Source of the DNA: Saccharothrix syringae
GTDB taxonomy: Bacteria > Actinomycetota > Actinomycetes > Mycobacteriales > Pseudonocardiaceae
DNA length: 64,000 nucleotides
Direction of reading: 5' to 3'
NCBI RefSeq assembly: GCF_009498035.1
Contig: NZ_CP034550.1
Coordinates: 930,001 to 994,000, forward strand
This document shows positions 17,350-25,508 of this stretch, piece after piece. Position 1 is the stretch's first letter, and every line of letters begins with the position of its first letter. Made by a program: the position numbers and the translations under genes. The notes beneath the pieces are model-generated. The model saw only the letters and a program-made list of their open reading frames with translations, ran no database searches and was not told where the DNA came from.

Positions 17350-18762
17350 GTGAGCGATGATCCCGAAAATCCGGAACATCCCGAGCGGGCGGCCGTGGCC
17401 GCGTTCGCCGACGACTTCGTGGCCGGGCTGCGCGAGTGGCTGGCCATCCCGTCGATCGGGGCCGACCCGGCCCACCACGGCGACGTGCACGCCTCCGCCC
17501 GCTGGCTCGCCGACGCGCTGAGCCGCGACGGCTGGCCCGACGTCCGGGTCTGGGACGCCGGACCCGCCCTGCCCGCGGTCTACGCCTGCCGGCCCGCCGC
17601 CGACCCGGACGCGCCGACCGTGCTGGTCTACGGCCACCACGACGTGCAGCCGGTCGACCCGGTGGAGCAGTGGCGGTACCCGCCGTTCGAGCCGACCCTG
17701 GTGGGCGAGGAGCTGTTCGCGCGCGGCGCCAGCGACGACAAGGGCCAGGTCGCGATGCACCTGCTCGGCGTCCGGGCGCACCTCGCCGCGACCGGCGCCA
17801 CCCACCCCGCGGTCACGCTGAAGCTGCTCGTGGAGGGCGAGGAGGAGTCCGGCTCGCCCCACCTGACCCGGCTGCTCGACGACCACCGCGACGACCTCGC
17901 GTGCGACCTGGTCGTGTTCACCGACACCCCCCTGTACGCGCGGGACGCGCCCACGGTCTGCACCGGCCAGCGGGGCGTGTACGGCGCGGAGGTGGTGTTC
18001 ACCGGCGGCGCCTCCGACGTGCACTCCGGCCGCGCGGGCGGCGGCGTGCCCAACCCGGCCACCGCGATCGCCAGGCTGGTCGCCGCCCTCCACGACGACC
18101 GGGGGCGGGTCCGGCTGCGCGACTTCTACGCCGACGTGGTGGAGCCCACCGAGGCCGAGCGCGCCGACTACGCCGCGCTGCCGTTCGACGAGGCCGGGTG
18201 GCTGGCCAACGCCGGCGGCGCGCGGGCCCTGAGCGGCGAACCGGGCTGGTCGACCCTGGAGCGGGTGTGGGTGCGGCCGACCGCCGAGGTCAACGGCATC
18301 CGCGGCGGCTACACCGGGCCCGGGCTGAAGACGATCGTGCCCGCCGAGGCGTCGGTGAAGCTGTCGTTCCGGCTCGTGCCCGACCAGCGGCCCGAGCAGG
18401 TCGCCGACGCGCTGCGCGAGTTCGTGCGCGCCCACACCCCGCCCGGCCTGCGCTCCGAGGTGATCGCCCGCGGCGACGGCGCACCGCCCTACGCGGTCGA
18501 CGTGTCGCACCCGGCGGTCGGCGCGGTGCGCGACGCGGTCGAGGCGGCGTTCGAGCAGCCCGTGCGGTTCAGCCGGACGGGTGGCTCCGGCCCGGCGGCA
18601 CTGCTGCACGACGGGCTCGGCGTGCCGGTCGTGTACCTGGGGGCGACGTTGCCGGATGATCGCATCCACGCGCCGAACGAGCGCGTCGTCGTGCCACTGC
18701 TGCTCCGCGGCGCCGAGGCGGCCGCCCGGCTGTGGCGGCTGCTGCCGGAGAGGTTGTCATGA
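17350..18762 (+). CDS. M20-family metallopeptidase (dipeptidase-like)
   Basis: 470 residues with the two-zinc M20 signatures: VLVYGHHDVQPVDP (metal histidine and aspartate), ELFARGASDDKGQ (bridging aspartate) and LVEGEEESGSPHL (catalytic glutamate pair). A lid/dimerisation domain lies in the middle (GVYGAEVVFTGG, DVHSGRAGGGVPNP). No signal peptide, so probably cytoplasmic hydrolysis of dipeptides or similar amides. The GTG at 17350 was chosen because the family N-terminus begins soon after; an upstream ATG at 17209 would run antisense through doxX. Its stop overlaps the K+ channel start (ATGA). Confidence 0.88.
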   Translation: MSDDPENPEHPERAAVAAFADDFVAGLREWLAIPSIGADPAHHGDVHASARWLADALSRDGWPDVRVWDAGPALPAVYACRPAADPDAPTVLVYGHHDVQPVDPVEQWRYPPFEPTLVGEELFARGASDDKGQVAMHLLGVRAHLAATGATHPAVTLKLLVEGEEESGSPHLTRLLDDHRDDLACDLVVFTDTPLYARDAPTVCTGQRGVYGAEVVFTGGASDVHSGRAGGGVPNPATAIARLVAALHDDRGRVRLRDFYADVVEPTEAERADYAALPFDEAGWLANAGGARALSGEPGWSTLERVWVRPTAEVNGIRGGYTGPGLKTIVPAEASVKLSFRLVPDQRPEQVADALREFVRAHTPPGLRSEVIARGDGAPPYAVDVSHPAVGAVRDAVEAAFEQPVRFSRTGGSGPAALLHDGLGVPVVYLGATLPDDRIHAPNERVVVPLLLRGAEAAARLWRLLPERLS

Positions 18763-19823
18763 TCCGCCGGTTCCACGAGGGCGCGCCACTGGCCGACCTG
18801 CCCGGTCACTCGCTCGTCGGTGTGATCAGGATGCCGGACGCGGGCCAGAGCCCGGTGCGCGCGATCGTCAAGCGCGTCATCGGCGCCACGGCCGCCCTCA
18901 CCGCCGCGGTCCTGATCGTCTACCTCGGCCGCGACGGCTACCGCGACGTCAACGAGGACGGCCTGTCCCTGCTGGACGCGGTGTACTACGCGACGGTGTC
19001 GCTGTCCACGACCGGGTACGGCGACATCACGCCCGTCAGCTCCTCCGCCAGGATGGTCAACGTCCTGGTGATCACGCCCCTGCGCGTGCTGTTCCTGATC
19101 GTGCTGGTCGGCACGACCCTGGAAGTTCTCACCGAGCGTTCGCGGCAGGCGTTGCGCATCCAGAAGTGGAGGGTCAAGGTGCGGGACCACGTGGTGGTCA
19201 TCGGCTATGGGACGAAGGGCCGGTCGGCGGTGAGCGCCCTCATGGGCGACGGCGTGGACCCGGGCCACATCGTCATCGTCGACACCTCCCAGGAAGCCCT
19301 GGACGCGGCGTCGGCCATCGGCCTGGTCACCGTCCACGGCTCGGGCACCAGCAACGACGTGCTGCGCGTGGCGGGCGTCCCCAGGGCCAGGGCGGTGGTC
19401 GTGGCGGCGAACCGCGACGACACGGCGGTCCTGGTCACCCTCACCGCCCGCGAGCTGGCGCCGAAGGCCCAGGTGGTCGCCTCGGTGCGCGAGCGCGAGA
19501 ACGAGCACCTGCTCCGCCAGTCCGGCGCCGACTCGGTGGTGGTCTCCAGCGAGACGGCGGGCCGGCTGCTGGGCATGGCCACGGCGACCCCGTCGGTGGT
19601 CGACATGGTGGAGGACCTGCTGACCCCCGACGCGGGCCTGTCCATCGCCGAGCGCGACGTGGAACCCACCGAGATCGGCGGCTCACCCCGCCACCTGCCG
19701 GACATCGTGCTGGGCGTGGTCCGCGACGGCACCCTGTACCGCGTGGACGCCCCCGAAGCGGACGCGGTGGAGGCGGGGGACCGCCTCCTCTACGTCAAGA
19801 AGGTCACCCCGCCGAAGGAGTAG
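18759..19823 (+). CDS. Potassium channel with TrkA-N (RCK) domain
   Basis: 354 residues. Two membrane helices (about residues 40-60 and 100-120) flank a pore loop with the selectivity filter TTGYGD in TVSLSTTGYGDITP. A cytoplasmic RCK domain follows, with Rossmann motif VVVIGYGTKGRSAV, then a TrkA-C-like part. This is a two-TM ligand-gated K+ channel, like M. tuberculosis Rv3200c, which also lies between adnB and nudC. ATG overlaps the peptidase stop, so the two are probably co-translated. Ligand unknown. Confidence 0.9.
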   Translation: MIRRFHEGAPLADLPGHSLVGVIRMPDAGQSPVRAIVKRVIGATAALTAAVLIVYLGRDGYRDVNEDGLSLLDAVYYATVSLSTTGYGDITPVSSSARMVNVLVITPLRVLFLIVLVGTTLEVLTERSRQALRIQKWRVKVRDHVVVIGYGTKGRSAVSALMGDGVDPGHIVIVDTSQEALDAASAIGLVTVHGSGTSNDVLRVAGVPRARAVVVAANRDDTAVLVTLTARELAPKAQVVASVRERENEHLLRQSGADSVVVSSETAGRLLGMATATPSVVDMVEDLLTPDAGLSIAERDVEPTEIGGSPRHLPDIVLGVVRDGTLYRVDAPEADAVEAGDRLLYVKKVTPPKE

Positions 19824-19894
19824 TACCCCACCGAAGGAGTAATTCGGAGGAGCAGGACCGGATCAGCAGGACCACGCAAGACCGACCGACCAAC

Positions 19895-19926
19895 CGGCCG
19901 GGCCCACCTCACAACGGGCCCGGCCG
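19895..19926. terminator. Bidirectional hairpin between K+ channel and histidine kinase
   Basis: CGGCCGGGCCC (19895-19905) pairs perfectly with GGGCCCGGCCG (19916-19926) across a 10-base loop, an 11-bp stem between two convergent genes. Confidence 0.65.
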
Positions 19927-19963
19927 TGCCCACAACGGGCGGGGCCGATCCACGCGCTCACCA

Positions 19964-21598
19964 TCACCCGACGAGCGGCAACCGCACCACGAACGCCGCC
20001 CCACGCCTCACCACCGCTCCCGAACCATCGCCCCTCACGCCACCCCCGCTCAGTTCACCACTGCCAGACCCGCCGCCCATGTCCCCGCTGCTCATATCAC
20101 CGGTGCCCACGCCACCGCCGCCCACGCCACCCGCGTGACCATCGGCCACTTCAGCGCCAGCCACAGCGCCCCCAGCCACAGCGCCCTCAGCCACAGCGCC
20201 CCCAGCCAGAGCGCCACCCATCTCCCCAGCGGTACCGGACAGGTTCTTCATCTTCAGCGTCGGCTCGTCGACATCCAGCATCACCGCCTCGACCCGATCG
20301 GCATCGGTGCAGGTCAGCTCCCCACCGTGAGCCCGAACCACACCCCGCGCGATGGCCAGCCCGAGCCCCGAACCACCCGACCGCCGGTCACGCGCCTCGT
20401 CCAGCCGCACCAGCCGGTCGAAGATGCGTTCCCGATCCCCGGGCGCCACCCCGGGCCCGTTGTCGGACACCACGAGCAGCGCGAAGCCACCCGCCGCCGA
20501 CACGCGCACCCGCACCCGCCCCGACGGCCCGGTCGCCTGCCGGGCGTTGTCGGCCAGGTTCGCCAAGACCTGCGCCAGCCGCTGCGGATCACCGGAGACG
20601 AACACCGACCCGCTCCCGCCTCCACCCCCGCCCCTGCCCCCACCCCCGCCCGGGTCCTTGCCCCTGCCCGGGTTCCTACCCCCACCCACCCCTTCAACCT
20701 CGATGTCGAAGTCGGGAGCGAGCAGCCGGGTGCGCCCCACCTCGGCCTCGGCCAGCGCCAGCAGGTCCACCCGTTCCCGGTGCAGTTCCAGCCCCACGTC
20801 GATCCTGGCCAGCGCCAGCAGGTCGTCCACGAGCCGCCCGGCCCGTCGCGACTCCCGCACCAGCAGCAGGTTCAACCGCTCGCGCTCCTCGGCGTCCGAG
20901 GTCTGCATCAGCGCCTCGGCCACCGCCTGCACGCCCGCGATGGGGGTCCGCAGTTCGTGCGCGGCATCGGCCACGAACCGCTTGGTCCTCTCCTCCGATC
21001 CCTCCAGCGAGTCCAACATGTCGTCGAACGCGGCCGCCGTCCGACCGAGCTCGTTGTCCGTCGACGACGGGTTGAGCCGGTAGCCGCGCTTGCCGCGGGC
21101 GATCGAGCGGGCCAGCGTCGTCATCGCGTCCAGCGGTGCCAACGCCCGCCCCACCGTCCACACCAGCACCGCCGCCGTCACCGCCAGCACGCCGAACCCG
21201 ACCAGCAGCAGTAACCGCCGCAGCCGCACCTGCGCGGCCGTGATCAGCGACGACTCGGCGTACAGCGTGACCGTCGACCCGTCCGGCAGCTCCCGGTCGA
21301 CCCGGTTGGCCACGCCACCCACCGGTGCCTTGCCGAACGCCTCGCCGTTCGGCATGACCAGCCGGACCTCGACACCCCGGTTCTCCAGCCGCGTCACCAG
21401 CTCCGCCCCGCGCACGTCCTGCTTGACGAGCTGCTGGGCCGCCCCCGCCTTCTCCCACAGCGCGGTCTCGACGTCCCGCTTGGACTGGGCCGCGAACAAC
21501 CCGTCCACCAGCAGCACGACCCCGAGCAGCGCCACGCCGAGCACGCCGATCGCGGACAGCGCCACCCGTCGCCGCAGCGAGACGGTCCGCAGGCTCAC
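19964..21598 (-). CDS. Sensor histidine kinase with low-complexity insertions
   Basis: 544 residues. TM1 at ~10-33, an extracytoplasmic sensor of about 90 residues, TM2 at ~128-150, HAMP, then HisKA with phosphoacceptor H214 (AHELRTP). The ATPase domain has N box NLADNARQA, DNGPGVAPGDRERIFDRL and GGSGLGLAIARGVV. Two unusual insertions interrupt it. One is a glycine/arginine-rich run (RNPGRGKDPGG onward) before the N box. The other is an alanine/glycine-rich stretch of ~100 residues with GGAVA-type repeats between the glycine box and the final strand GAAFVVRLPLV. It pairs with the overlapping response regulator; signal unknown. GTG start. Confidence 0.87.
   Translation of the reverse strand: MSLRTVSLRRRVALSAIGVLGVALLGVVLLVDGLFAAQSKRDVETALWEKAGAAQQLVKQDVRGAELVTRLENRGVEVRLVMPNGEAFGKAPVGGVANRVDRELPDGSTVTLYAESSLITAAQVRLRRLLLLVGFGVLAVTAAVLVWTVGRALAPLDAMTTLARSIARGKRGYRLNPSSTDNELGRTAAAFDDMLDSLEGSEERTKRFVADAAHELRTPIAGVQAVAEALMQTSDAEERERLNLLLVRESRRAGRLVDDLLALARIDVGLELHRERVDLLALAEAEVGRTRLLAPDFDIEVEGVGGGRNPGRGKDPGGGGGRGGGGGGSGSVFVSGDPQRLAQVLANLADNARQATGPSGRVRVRVSAAGGFALLVVSDNGPGVAPGDRERIFDRLVRLDEARDRRSGGSGLGLAIARGVVRAHGGELTCTDADRVEAVMLDVDEPTLKMKNLSGTAGEMGGALAGGAVAEGAVAGGAVAGAEVADGHAGGVGGGGVGTGDMSSGDMGGGSGSGELSGGGVRGDGSGAVVRRGAAFVVRLPLVG
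20159..20218 (-). repeat. 15-bp tandem repeat in the histidine kinase gene
   Basis: Four 15-bp units (20159-20173, 20174-20188, 20189-20203, 20204-20218). The first and third are identical, the second has one change, the fourth a few. On the coding strand they give GGAVA-type pentapeptides near the protein's C-terminus. Confidence 0.8.
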
Positions 21599-22272
21599 GT
21601 CTCGTCAGCCCTGAGCACGTAACCGAGCCCCCGCACGGTGTGCAGCAGCCGCGGACCGTGCTCCTCCAACTTCCGGCGCAGGGCACTGACGTGCACCTCC
21701 ACCAGGTTGGGGTCGTAGTCCTCGTAGCCCCACACCGCGGTGAGGATCTGGGTCTTGCCCACCACCCGCCCGCGCTGCGCCGCCAGGTACCGCAGCAACC
21801 GCAGCTCGGTGGCGGTCAGCTCGATCGGCATGCTCCCGCGCAGCACCACCGCCGAGTCCGCGTCCACCACGAGGTCACCGATCTGCACGGTGGACGGCGT
21901 GCGCCCCAGCCGCCGCAGCACCGCACTGACCCGCGCCACCAGCTCGGCCAGCACGAACGGCTTCACCACGTAGTCGTCCGCGCCCCGGTCCAGTCCGCGC
22001 AGCCGGTCGGACACCCCGTCCCGGGCGGTCAACATCACCACCCCGGCCCCGCTGCTCCGCCGGATGACCTCCAGCAGCGCGAAACCGTCCCGACCGGGCA
22101 GCATCACGTCGAGCACCACCAGGTCCGGGCGGAACCGGATCAGGTCGCCCTCCAGCTCCCGACCGTCGGGCCGGACCTGCACCTGGTAGCCCGCCTCCCG
22201 GAGGGCGGAGCTCACCGCCGCGCCGATCGCCTCCGCGTCCTCGATCACCAGCACCCTGGCAGCAGTTGACAC
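21595..22272 (-). CDS. OmpR-family response regulator
   Basis: 225 residues with a receiver domain (VLVIEDAEAIG; phosphoacceptor D55 in DLVVLDVMLPGRDG; T82; K104 in YVVKPF) and a C-terminal winged helix (ELTATELRLLRYLAAQRGRVV, DPNLVEVHVSALRRKLE, LHTVRGLGYVLR). Its stop overlaps the kinase GTG (GTGA), so the two form a classical regulator-kinase operon. I chose the GTG at 22272. GGGAG abuts it too closely to serve as a normal ribosome site, so a leaderless message or an upstream start (open to 22410) is possible. Confidence 0.88.
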   Translation of the reverse strand: MSTAARVLVIEDAEAIGAAVSSALREAGYQVQVRPDGRELEGDLIRFRPDLVVLDVMLPGRDGFALLEVIRRSSGAGVVMLTARDGVSDRLRGLDRGADDYVVKPFVLAELVARVSAVLRRLGRTPSTVQIGDLVVDADSAVVLRGSMPIELTATELRLLRYLAAQRGRVVGKTQILTAVWGYEDYDPNLVEVHVSALRRKLEEHGPRLLHTVRGLGYVLRADET

Positions 22273-22751
22273 CTCCCAATTCTGCGTCGCGTCCCACCCG
22301 CCCCGAGCGGAACCCGCCACAACCGCACTTCCCGGGCATGCCCCGCCACGCCCCAGCCCGATCGGCGCCGAGCTCCCCGTCGACCGCCCTGCCCCTTGTG
22401 CCGCCGCCACCTCCCGTTCTCCGCCACCTCCCGCTCTGCTGCCGTCCTGCCCGCCCCCTGTCCCGTCGGCACCGCACGTCTTGCATCAGCGTCACCGCGT
22501 GTCCCGCCGGCCGGCCCCGCGTGTCCTGCCGCCGACCGCCGCTTGCTCACCACCCGCCCGCCAACCCGACCCCTGCGCGTGAGCGCCGAGCCAGCCGAGC
22601 GCGAAGCCGACGCCGTCCGAGCGCGGAACGCTCACGGCGAAGGCGCCGCACGCGCCCGTCCTGATCCACGAATCCCCACTCCACCTCCCTCCCCGAGCCG
22701 GTCAGGCCCCGCCGAGTTCCACTTGTTTCCGATGTTCCGCATGAGATCCAT
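22273..22751. other. Long intergenic region upstream of the response regulator
   Basis: About 480 bp with no gene I can support. It holds a short array of the ~22-bp repeat family (22472-22538), then C-rich sequence up to the left copy of the SOS-box repeat. The promoter of the two-component operon should be here, but I see no clear -10/-35. Confidence 0.6.
22472..22538. repeat. Short array of the ~22-bp repeat family
   Basis: Three units begin at 22472, 22495 and 22517 (CCGCACGTC, CCGCGTGTCC, CCGCGTGTCC), spaced 23 and 22 bp. The unit start and spacing match the array at 7475-7605, which suggests a dispersed repeat family. Confidence 0.55.
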
Positions 22752-22805
22752 GGGACAAGTATCGAACAGGTGTTCGAGTGGGGGCAAGATCACGATCGGG
22801 TGATG
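22752..22805 (+). repeat. Left copy of a 54-bp inverted repeat
   Basis: Matches the reverse complement of 27154-27207 at 46 of 54 positions by eye. Both copies begin with an SOS-type box and continue with GGGGGCAAGATC and ATCGGGTGATG. The copies point toward each other across 4.35 kb. Confidence 0.85.
22762..22777. promoter_or_regulatory. Perfect LexA (SOS) box, left copy
   Basis: TCGAACAGGTGTTCGA fits the mycobacterial-type LexA consensus TCGAAC-N4-GTTCGA exactly. It lies about 95 bp before the GTG of the small membrane protein gene, so that gene may be DNA-damage controlled. Confidence 0.65.
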
Positions 22806-22872
22806 CGGGGAGCCCGGCACCACCCGACAGCCCCCACGACAACCCCCGGCGCCATCTGCGACGATCCACCCC

Positions 22873-23307
22873 GTGGCGGTTCCGCGAAGCCCGGTGAGAT
22901 GGGCGCTGGTCCTGCTGGTCGCGGGGCTGGTGGGCGTCGCGGCAGCGGGCGTGCTGTGGTGGCCGGGCACCTCCACCGAGGTCCGCCGGACCACCGCCAC
23001 CGTCGTCGAACCCGCCTCGTGCGGCGGCCCGGACGCCTACGACCGCGTCGAGTTCAAGGTCGGCGACGAGACGCGCACCGCCAAGCTCGACGGCTGCGGC
23101 CACCAGGAGAACGAGGCGGTCGAGGTGGTCGTCCCCGACGACACCGGCGGCGACCTGGTCCAGGCCGCGGCCAGCACCCCGGTGGGCATGCCGTTCGGGA
23201 CCAGGCTGGCCGTCCTGCTCGTGTGCCTGAGCGGCCTGGCCGGCGGCCTGTACGCCTACCTGCTGACCAGGCGTTCTCAGCCCACGGCCTCGGCCGGCGC
23301 CGCGTAG
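22873..23307 (+). CDS. Small two-TM membrane protein, function unknown
   Basis: 144 residues. One hydrophobic helix at ~9-29 (WALVLLVAGLVGVAAAGVLW) and one at ~108-128 enclose a ~75-residue hydrophilic domain with two cysteines (ASCGGPD and LDGCGHQ) that could form a disulfide outside the cell. The layout resembles DUF3592-like proteins, but I cannot assign the family firmly. It is the first gene downstream of the left SOS box. GTG start. Its 3' end overlaps the convergent peptidase gene by 31 bp. Confidence 0.7.
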   Translation: MAVPRSPVRWALVLLVAGLVGVAAAGVLWWPGTSTEVRRTTATVVEPASCGGPDAYDRVEFKVGDETRTAKLDGCGHQENEAVEVVVPDDTGGDLVQAAASTPVGMPFGTRLAVLLVCLSGLAGGLYAYLLTRRSQPTASAGAA

Positions 23308-24176
23308 GTGTTGCACGACGTCGTCGTGCCCGTCTCGAACCCGCCGGACGCCCACTGGGCCTGGTTCTCGGGCGTGCCGTGCGCGTTCTCCTCCGGCGGC
23401 TCCTCCATCGCGTACCGGAAGTCCTCCGCCGCCTCCGCGGCCAGCCCCGACCCGATCGACCCGGACGCCGCCAGCAGGAACATCCCGGCGAAGCAGTTCG
23501 CCTGCAGCTCGATCCGCCGCGACATCTCCAGCCCGGCGGGCGTCTCCTCGCCGGCCGCCACGATCTTGCTGTCCGCCGCGCGCAGCATCCCGCTGACCGC
23601 CTGCACGTGGTGCCCGTACTCGTGCGCCAGCGTCGCCAGGTGCGACCCGGCGCGCTCACCGCCGCCGTTGTCGCGCAGCCGCCGCGTGGGCATGTAGATG
23701 GTCCGGTTGCGGCCGCAGTAGTACGCGACCGCCTCGCTCTCCGCGGGCGCCGAGCCGCACGGGCCGTCGGTCAGCTCCGGGGACGTGTCCAGCGTGGGCG
23801 GGGAGAACGGGAGGTTCGCCTGCTCCAGCACCGGCTGCCACGCCTGGTCGAGGCACGCCACCCCGGCCTTGTAGTACGCAGACAGCTGGGTGTCCGACAC
23901 CCCGAACCCCGGCAGCGAGCACGCCACCGCGGGCAGCTTCACGGGCGTGACCAGCAGCGGGTGGTCGGCGAGCCGGTGCACGGCGCGCGGCCGCGGGTCC
24001 TCGGTCCCGGTGGCGGGCGCGGGGGGAGCGCCCGGGGCGGCCACGGCCCGCCCGCCGATCCGCCGCGAGGAGTCCAGCTGGGCGACCAGGCCCAGGCCCA
24101 GCACGCACGACACGATCAGGGAGAACACACCGATGAGCACGATCGGGTTGTTCCTGGGCTCCTCGGGCGTGTGCAC
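23277..24176 (-). CDS. Neutral zinc metallopeptidase, YpfJ-like
   Basis: 299 residues. A signal-anchor helix lies at ~12-32. The extracellular domain has the zinc site HEYGHH (an HExxH motif) in LATLAHEYGHHVQAVSG, and a downstream ELQANCFAGMF where the glutamate is the likely third ligand. Several cysteines (PCGSA, YYCGRN, TSCNTY) suggest disulfides. This family of predicted neutral zinc metallopeptidases has no defined substrate. GTG start. A paralogue lies immediately upstream on the same strand, 15 bp away. Confidence 0.85.
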   Translation of the reverse strand: MHTPEEPRNNPIVLIGVFSLIVSCVLGLGLVAQLDSSRRIGGRAVAAPGAPPAPATGTEDPRPRAVHRLADHPLLVTPVKLPAVACSLPGFGVSDTQLSAYYKAGVACLDQAWQPVLEQANLPFSPPTLDTSPELTDGPCGSAPAESEAVAYYCGRNRTIYMPTRRLRDNGGGERAGSHLATLAHEYGHHVQAVSGMLRAADSKIVAAGEETPAGLEMSRRIELQANCFAGMFLLAASGSIGSGLAAEAAEDFRYAMEEPPEENAHGTPENQAQWASGGFETGTTTSCNTYAAPAEAVG

Positions 24177-24191
24177 GGTCCTCCAGTCGGG

Positions 24192-25433
24192 TCAGCTGAC
24201 GTCCGCCGCGCTCGCCACCCAAGTGTTACACGCGCTCGTGTTGTTGGTTTTGAAGCCGTGGTTCACCCAGGCCGCGTTCCGCTCGGGCGCGCCGTGGTCC
24301 CGGTTGGGGTAGATCGGGTAGTCACCGCGGTTGCCCGCGTCGCTCAGCGCCACCGAGATGACGTCCTGGGGCACCGCGCCGTGGGACAGCGGGGCCAGCG
24401 TCATCCCGCCGAAGCAGGTGGCCTGCAGCTCCTTGCGCCGGTTCAGCTCCAGGCCCGCCGGGGTGTCCCAGCCGCCCTGCTCGTACTGGGCGTCGCTGGA
24501 CGCGCGCAGGATGCCGGACAGCCACTGGACGTGGTGGCCGTACTCGTGGGCGAGCTGCCCCAGGTACTTGCCGGGGTGGTTCGGGTTGGCCGAGCCCTGC
24601 TCGTTGGCGTAGTGGTCGGGCGTCCAGTAGATGGTGCCGTCGCAGTACATGGCGGTGCGGTCGGGGCCCATCGAGCCGCACGTGTTGGTGATCTGCGAGG
24701 TCACCATGACCAGCTCGACCGGCTGGTAGGGCAGGTTGGCCTTGGTGAACGACGGCTTCCACATCGCCTCGATGCACGGCAGCGCGGCGCGCAGGAACTG
24801 GTCCTGCCCCGCGGGCGAGTAGTCCATCGCGGGCAGCGGGCAGCCCTCGATGTTGAACGCGCCCAGGTCCGCCGAGTGGATCGGGTTGTCGCCCAGCGCG
24901 ATGACGGCCTTGGGGCCGGCCTTCGTCGTGCTGGTGGACGTGCTCCGCGGGCTGCTGGACGTGGTGGGCGTCGTCGTTTCCGTCGTCGTCGGTTCAGCCG
25001 AATAGGTATAACTCGAATACCCGGAGTAACCGGAGTCGCCGGCCTGCCTCGAATTGCGGTTCGCGGCCACCAGGCCGATGGTGGCGATGCCCAGCACCAC
25101 CAGGCCGATCAGCAGGAACGCGACCAGCGGGCCCTTGCTCTTCTTGCGCGGCAGCGGCGGGTAGGGCATCGGCGGCGGGCCCCACCCCGGCGGCGGCCCG
25201 GGCGGCGGACCCCAGCTCACGGGCGGCGGCTGCGGCGGTGCCATCGGCGGCGGCCCGGTCGGCGGCGGCGCGGCGCCCTGCCCGGGCCACGGCGGCGGCC
25301 CGGCCGGCGGGGGCTGCTGGGCGGGCCACTGGCGGGTGGGCGGCGGCTGCCGGGGGTGCAGCGGCGCGGGCATCGGCGGTGGCCCAACCGGTCGTGGTGG
25401 CGGCCAGCCACCAGGCGGTGGTGGTTGAGTCAT
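24192..25433 (-). CDS. Neutral zinc metallopeptidase with proline-rich cytoplasmic tail
   Basis: 413 residues. The first ~95 residues are proline-rich (many PPP runs and GPPP repeats), then a basic PRKKSK and one membrane helix (~102-124). A serine/threonine linker and the catalytic domain follow. The zinc site is LGQLAHEYGHHVQWLSGIL, with ELQATCFGGM downstream. It is a paralogue of the next gene, with the same YCDGTIYW-type strand before the site. The proline-rich tail probably sits in the cytoplasm and could bind partners (inference). Divergent from the DUF2207 gene. Confidence 0.85.
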   Translation of the reverse strand: MTQPPPPGGWPPPRPVGPPPMPAPLHPRQPPPTRQWPAQQPPPAGPPPWPGQGAAPPPTGPPPMAPPQPPPVSWGPPPGPPPGWGPPPMPYPPLPRKKSKGPLVAFLLIGLVVLGIATIGLVAANRNSRQAGDSGYSGYSSYTYSAEPTTTETTTPTTSSSPRSTSTSTTKAGPKAVIALGDNPIHSADLGAFNIEGCPLPAMDYSPAGQDQFLRAALPCIEAMWKPSFTKANLPYQPVELVMVTSQITNTCGSMGPDRTAMYCDGTIYWTPDHYANEQGSANPNHPGKYLGQLAHEYGHHVQWLSGILRASSDAQYEQGGWDTPAGLELNRRKELQATCFGGMTLAPLSHGAVPQDVISVALSDAGNRGDYPIYPNRDHGAPERNAAWVNHGFKTNNTSACNTWVASAADVS

Positions 25434-25508
25434 CGCTGGTGGTCCCCCGTGTCGCGGATGCCCGAATCAGCACTGGAGCTTAGGGGAACTCCGCTATCCT
25501 GCGCGGCC

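Noticed and set aside
22396..22803. Small gene ending in the left SOS-box repeat
   Set aside because: Arginine/proline-rich product across repeats, no ribosome site, and the reading frame at the right repeat copy is not conserved.
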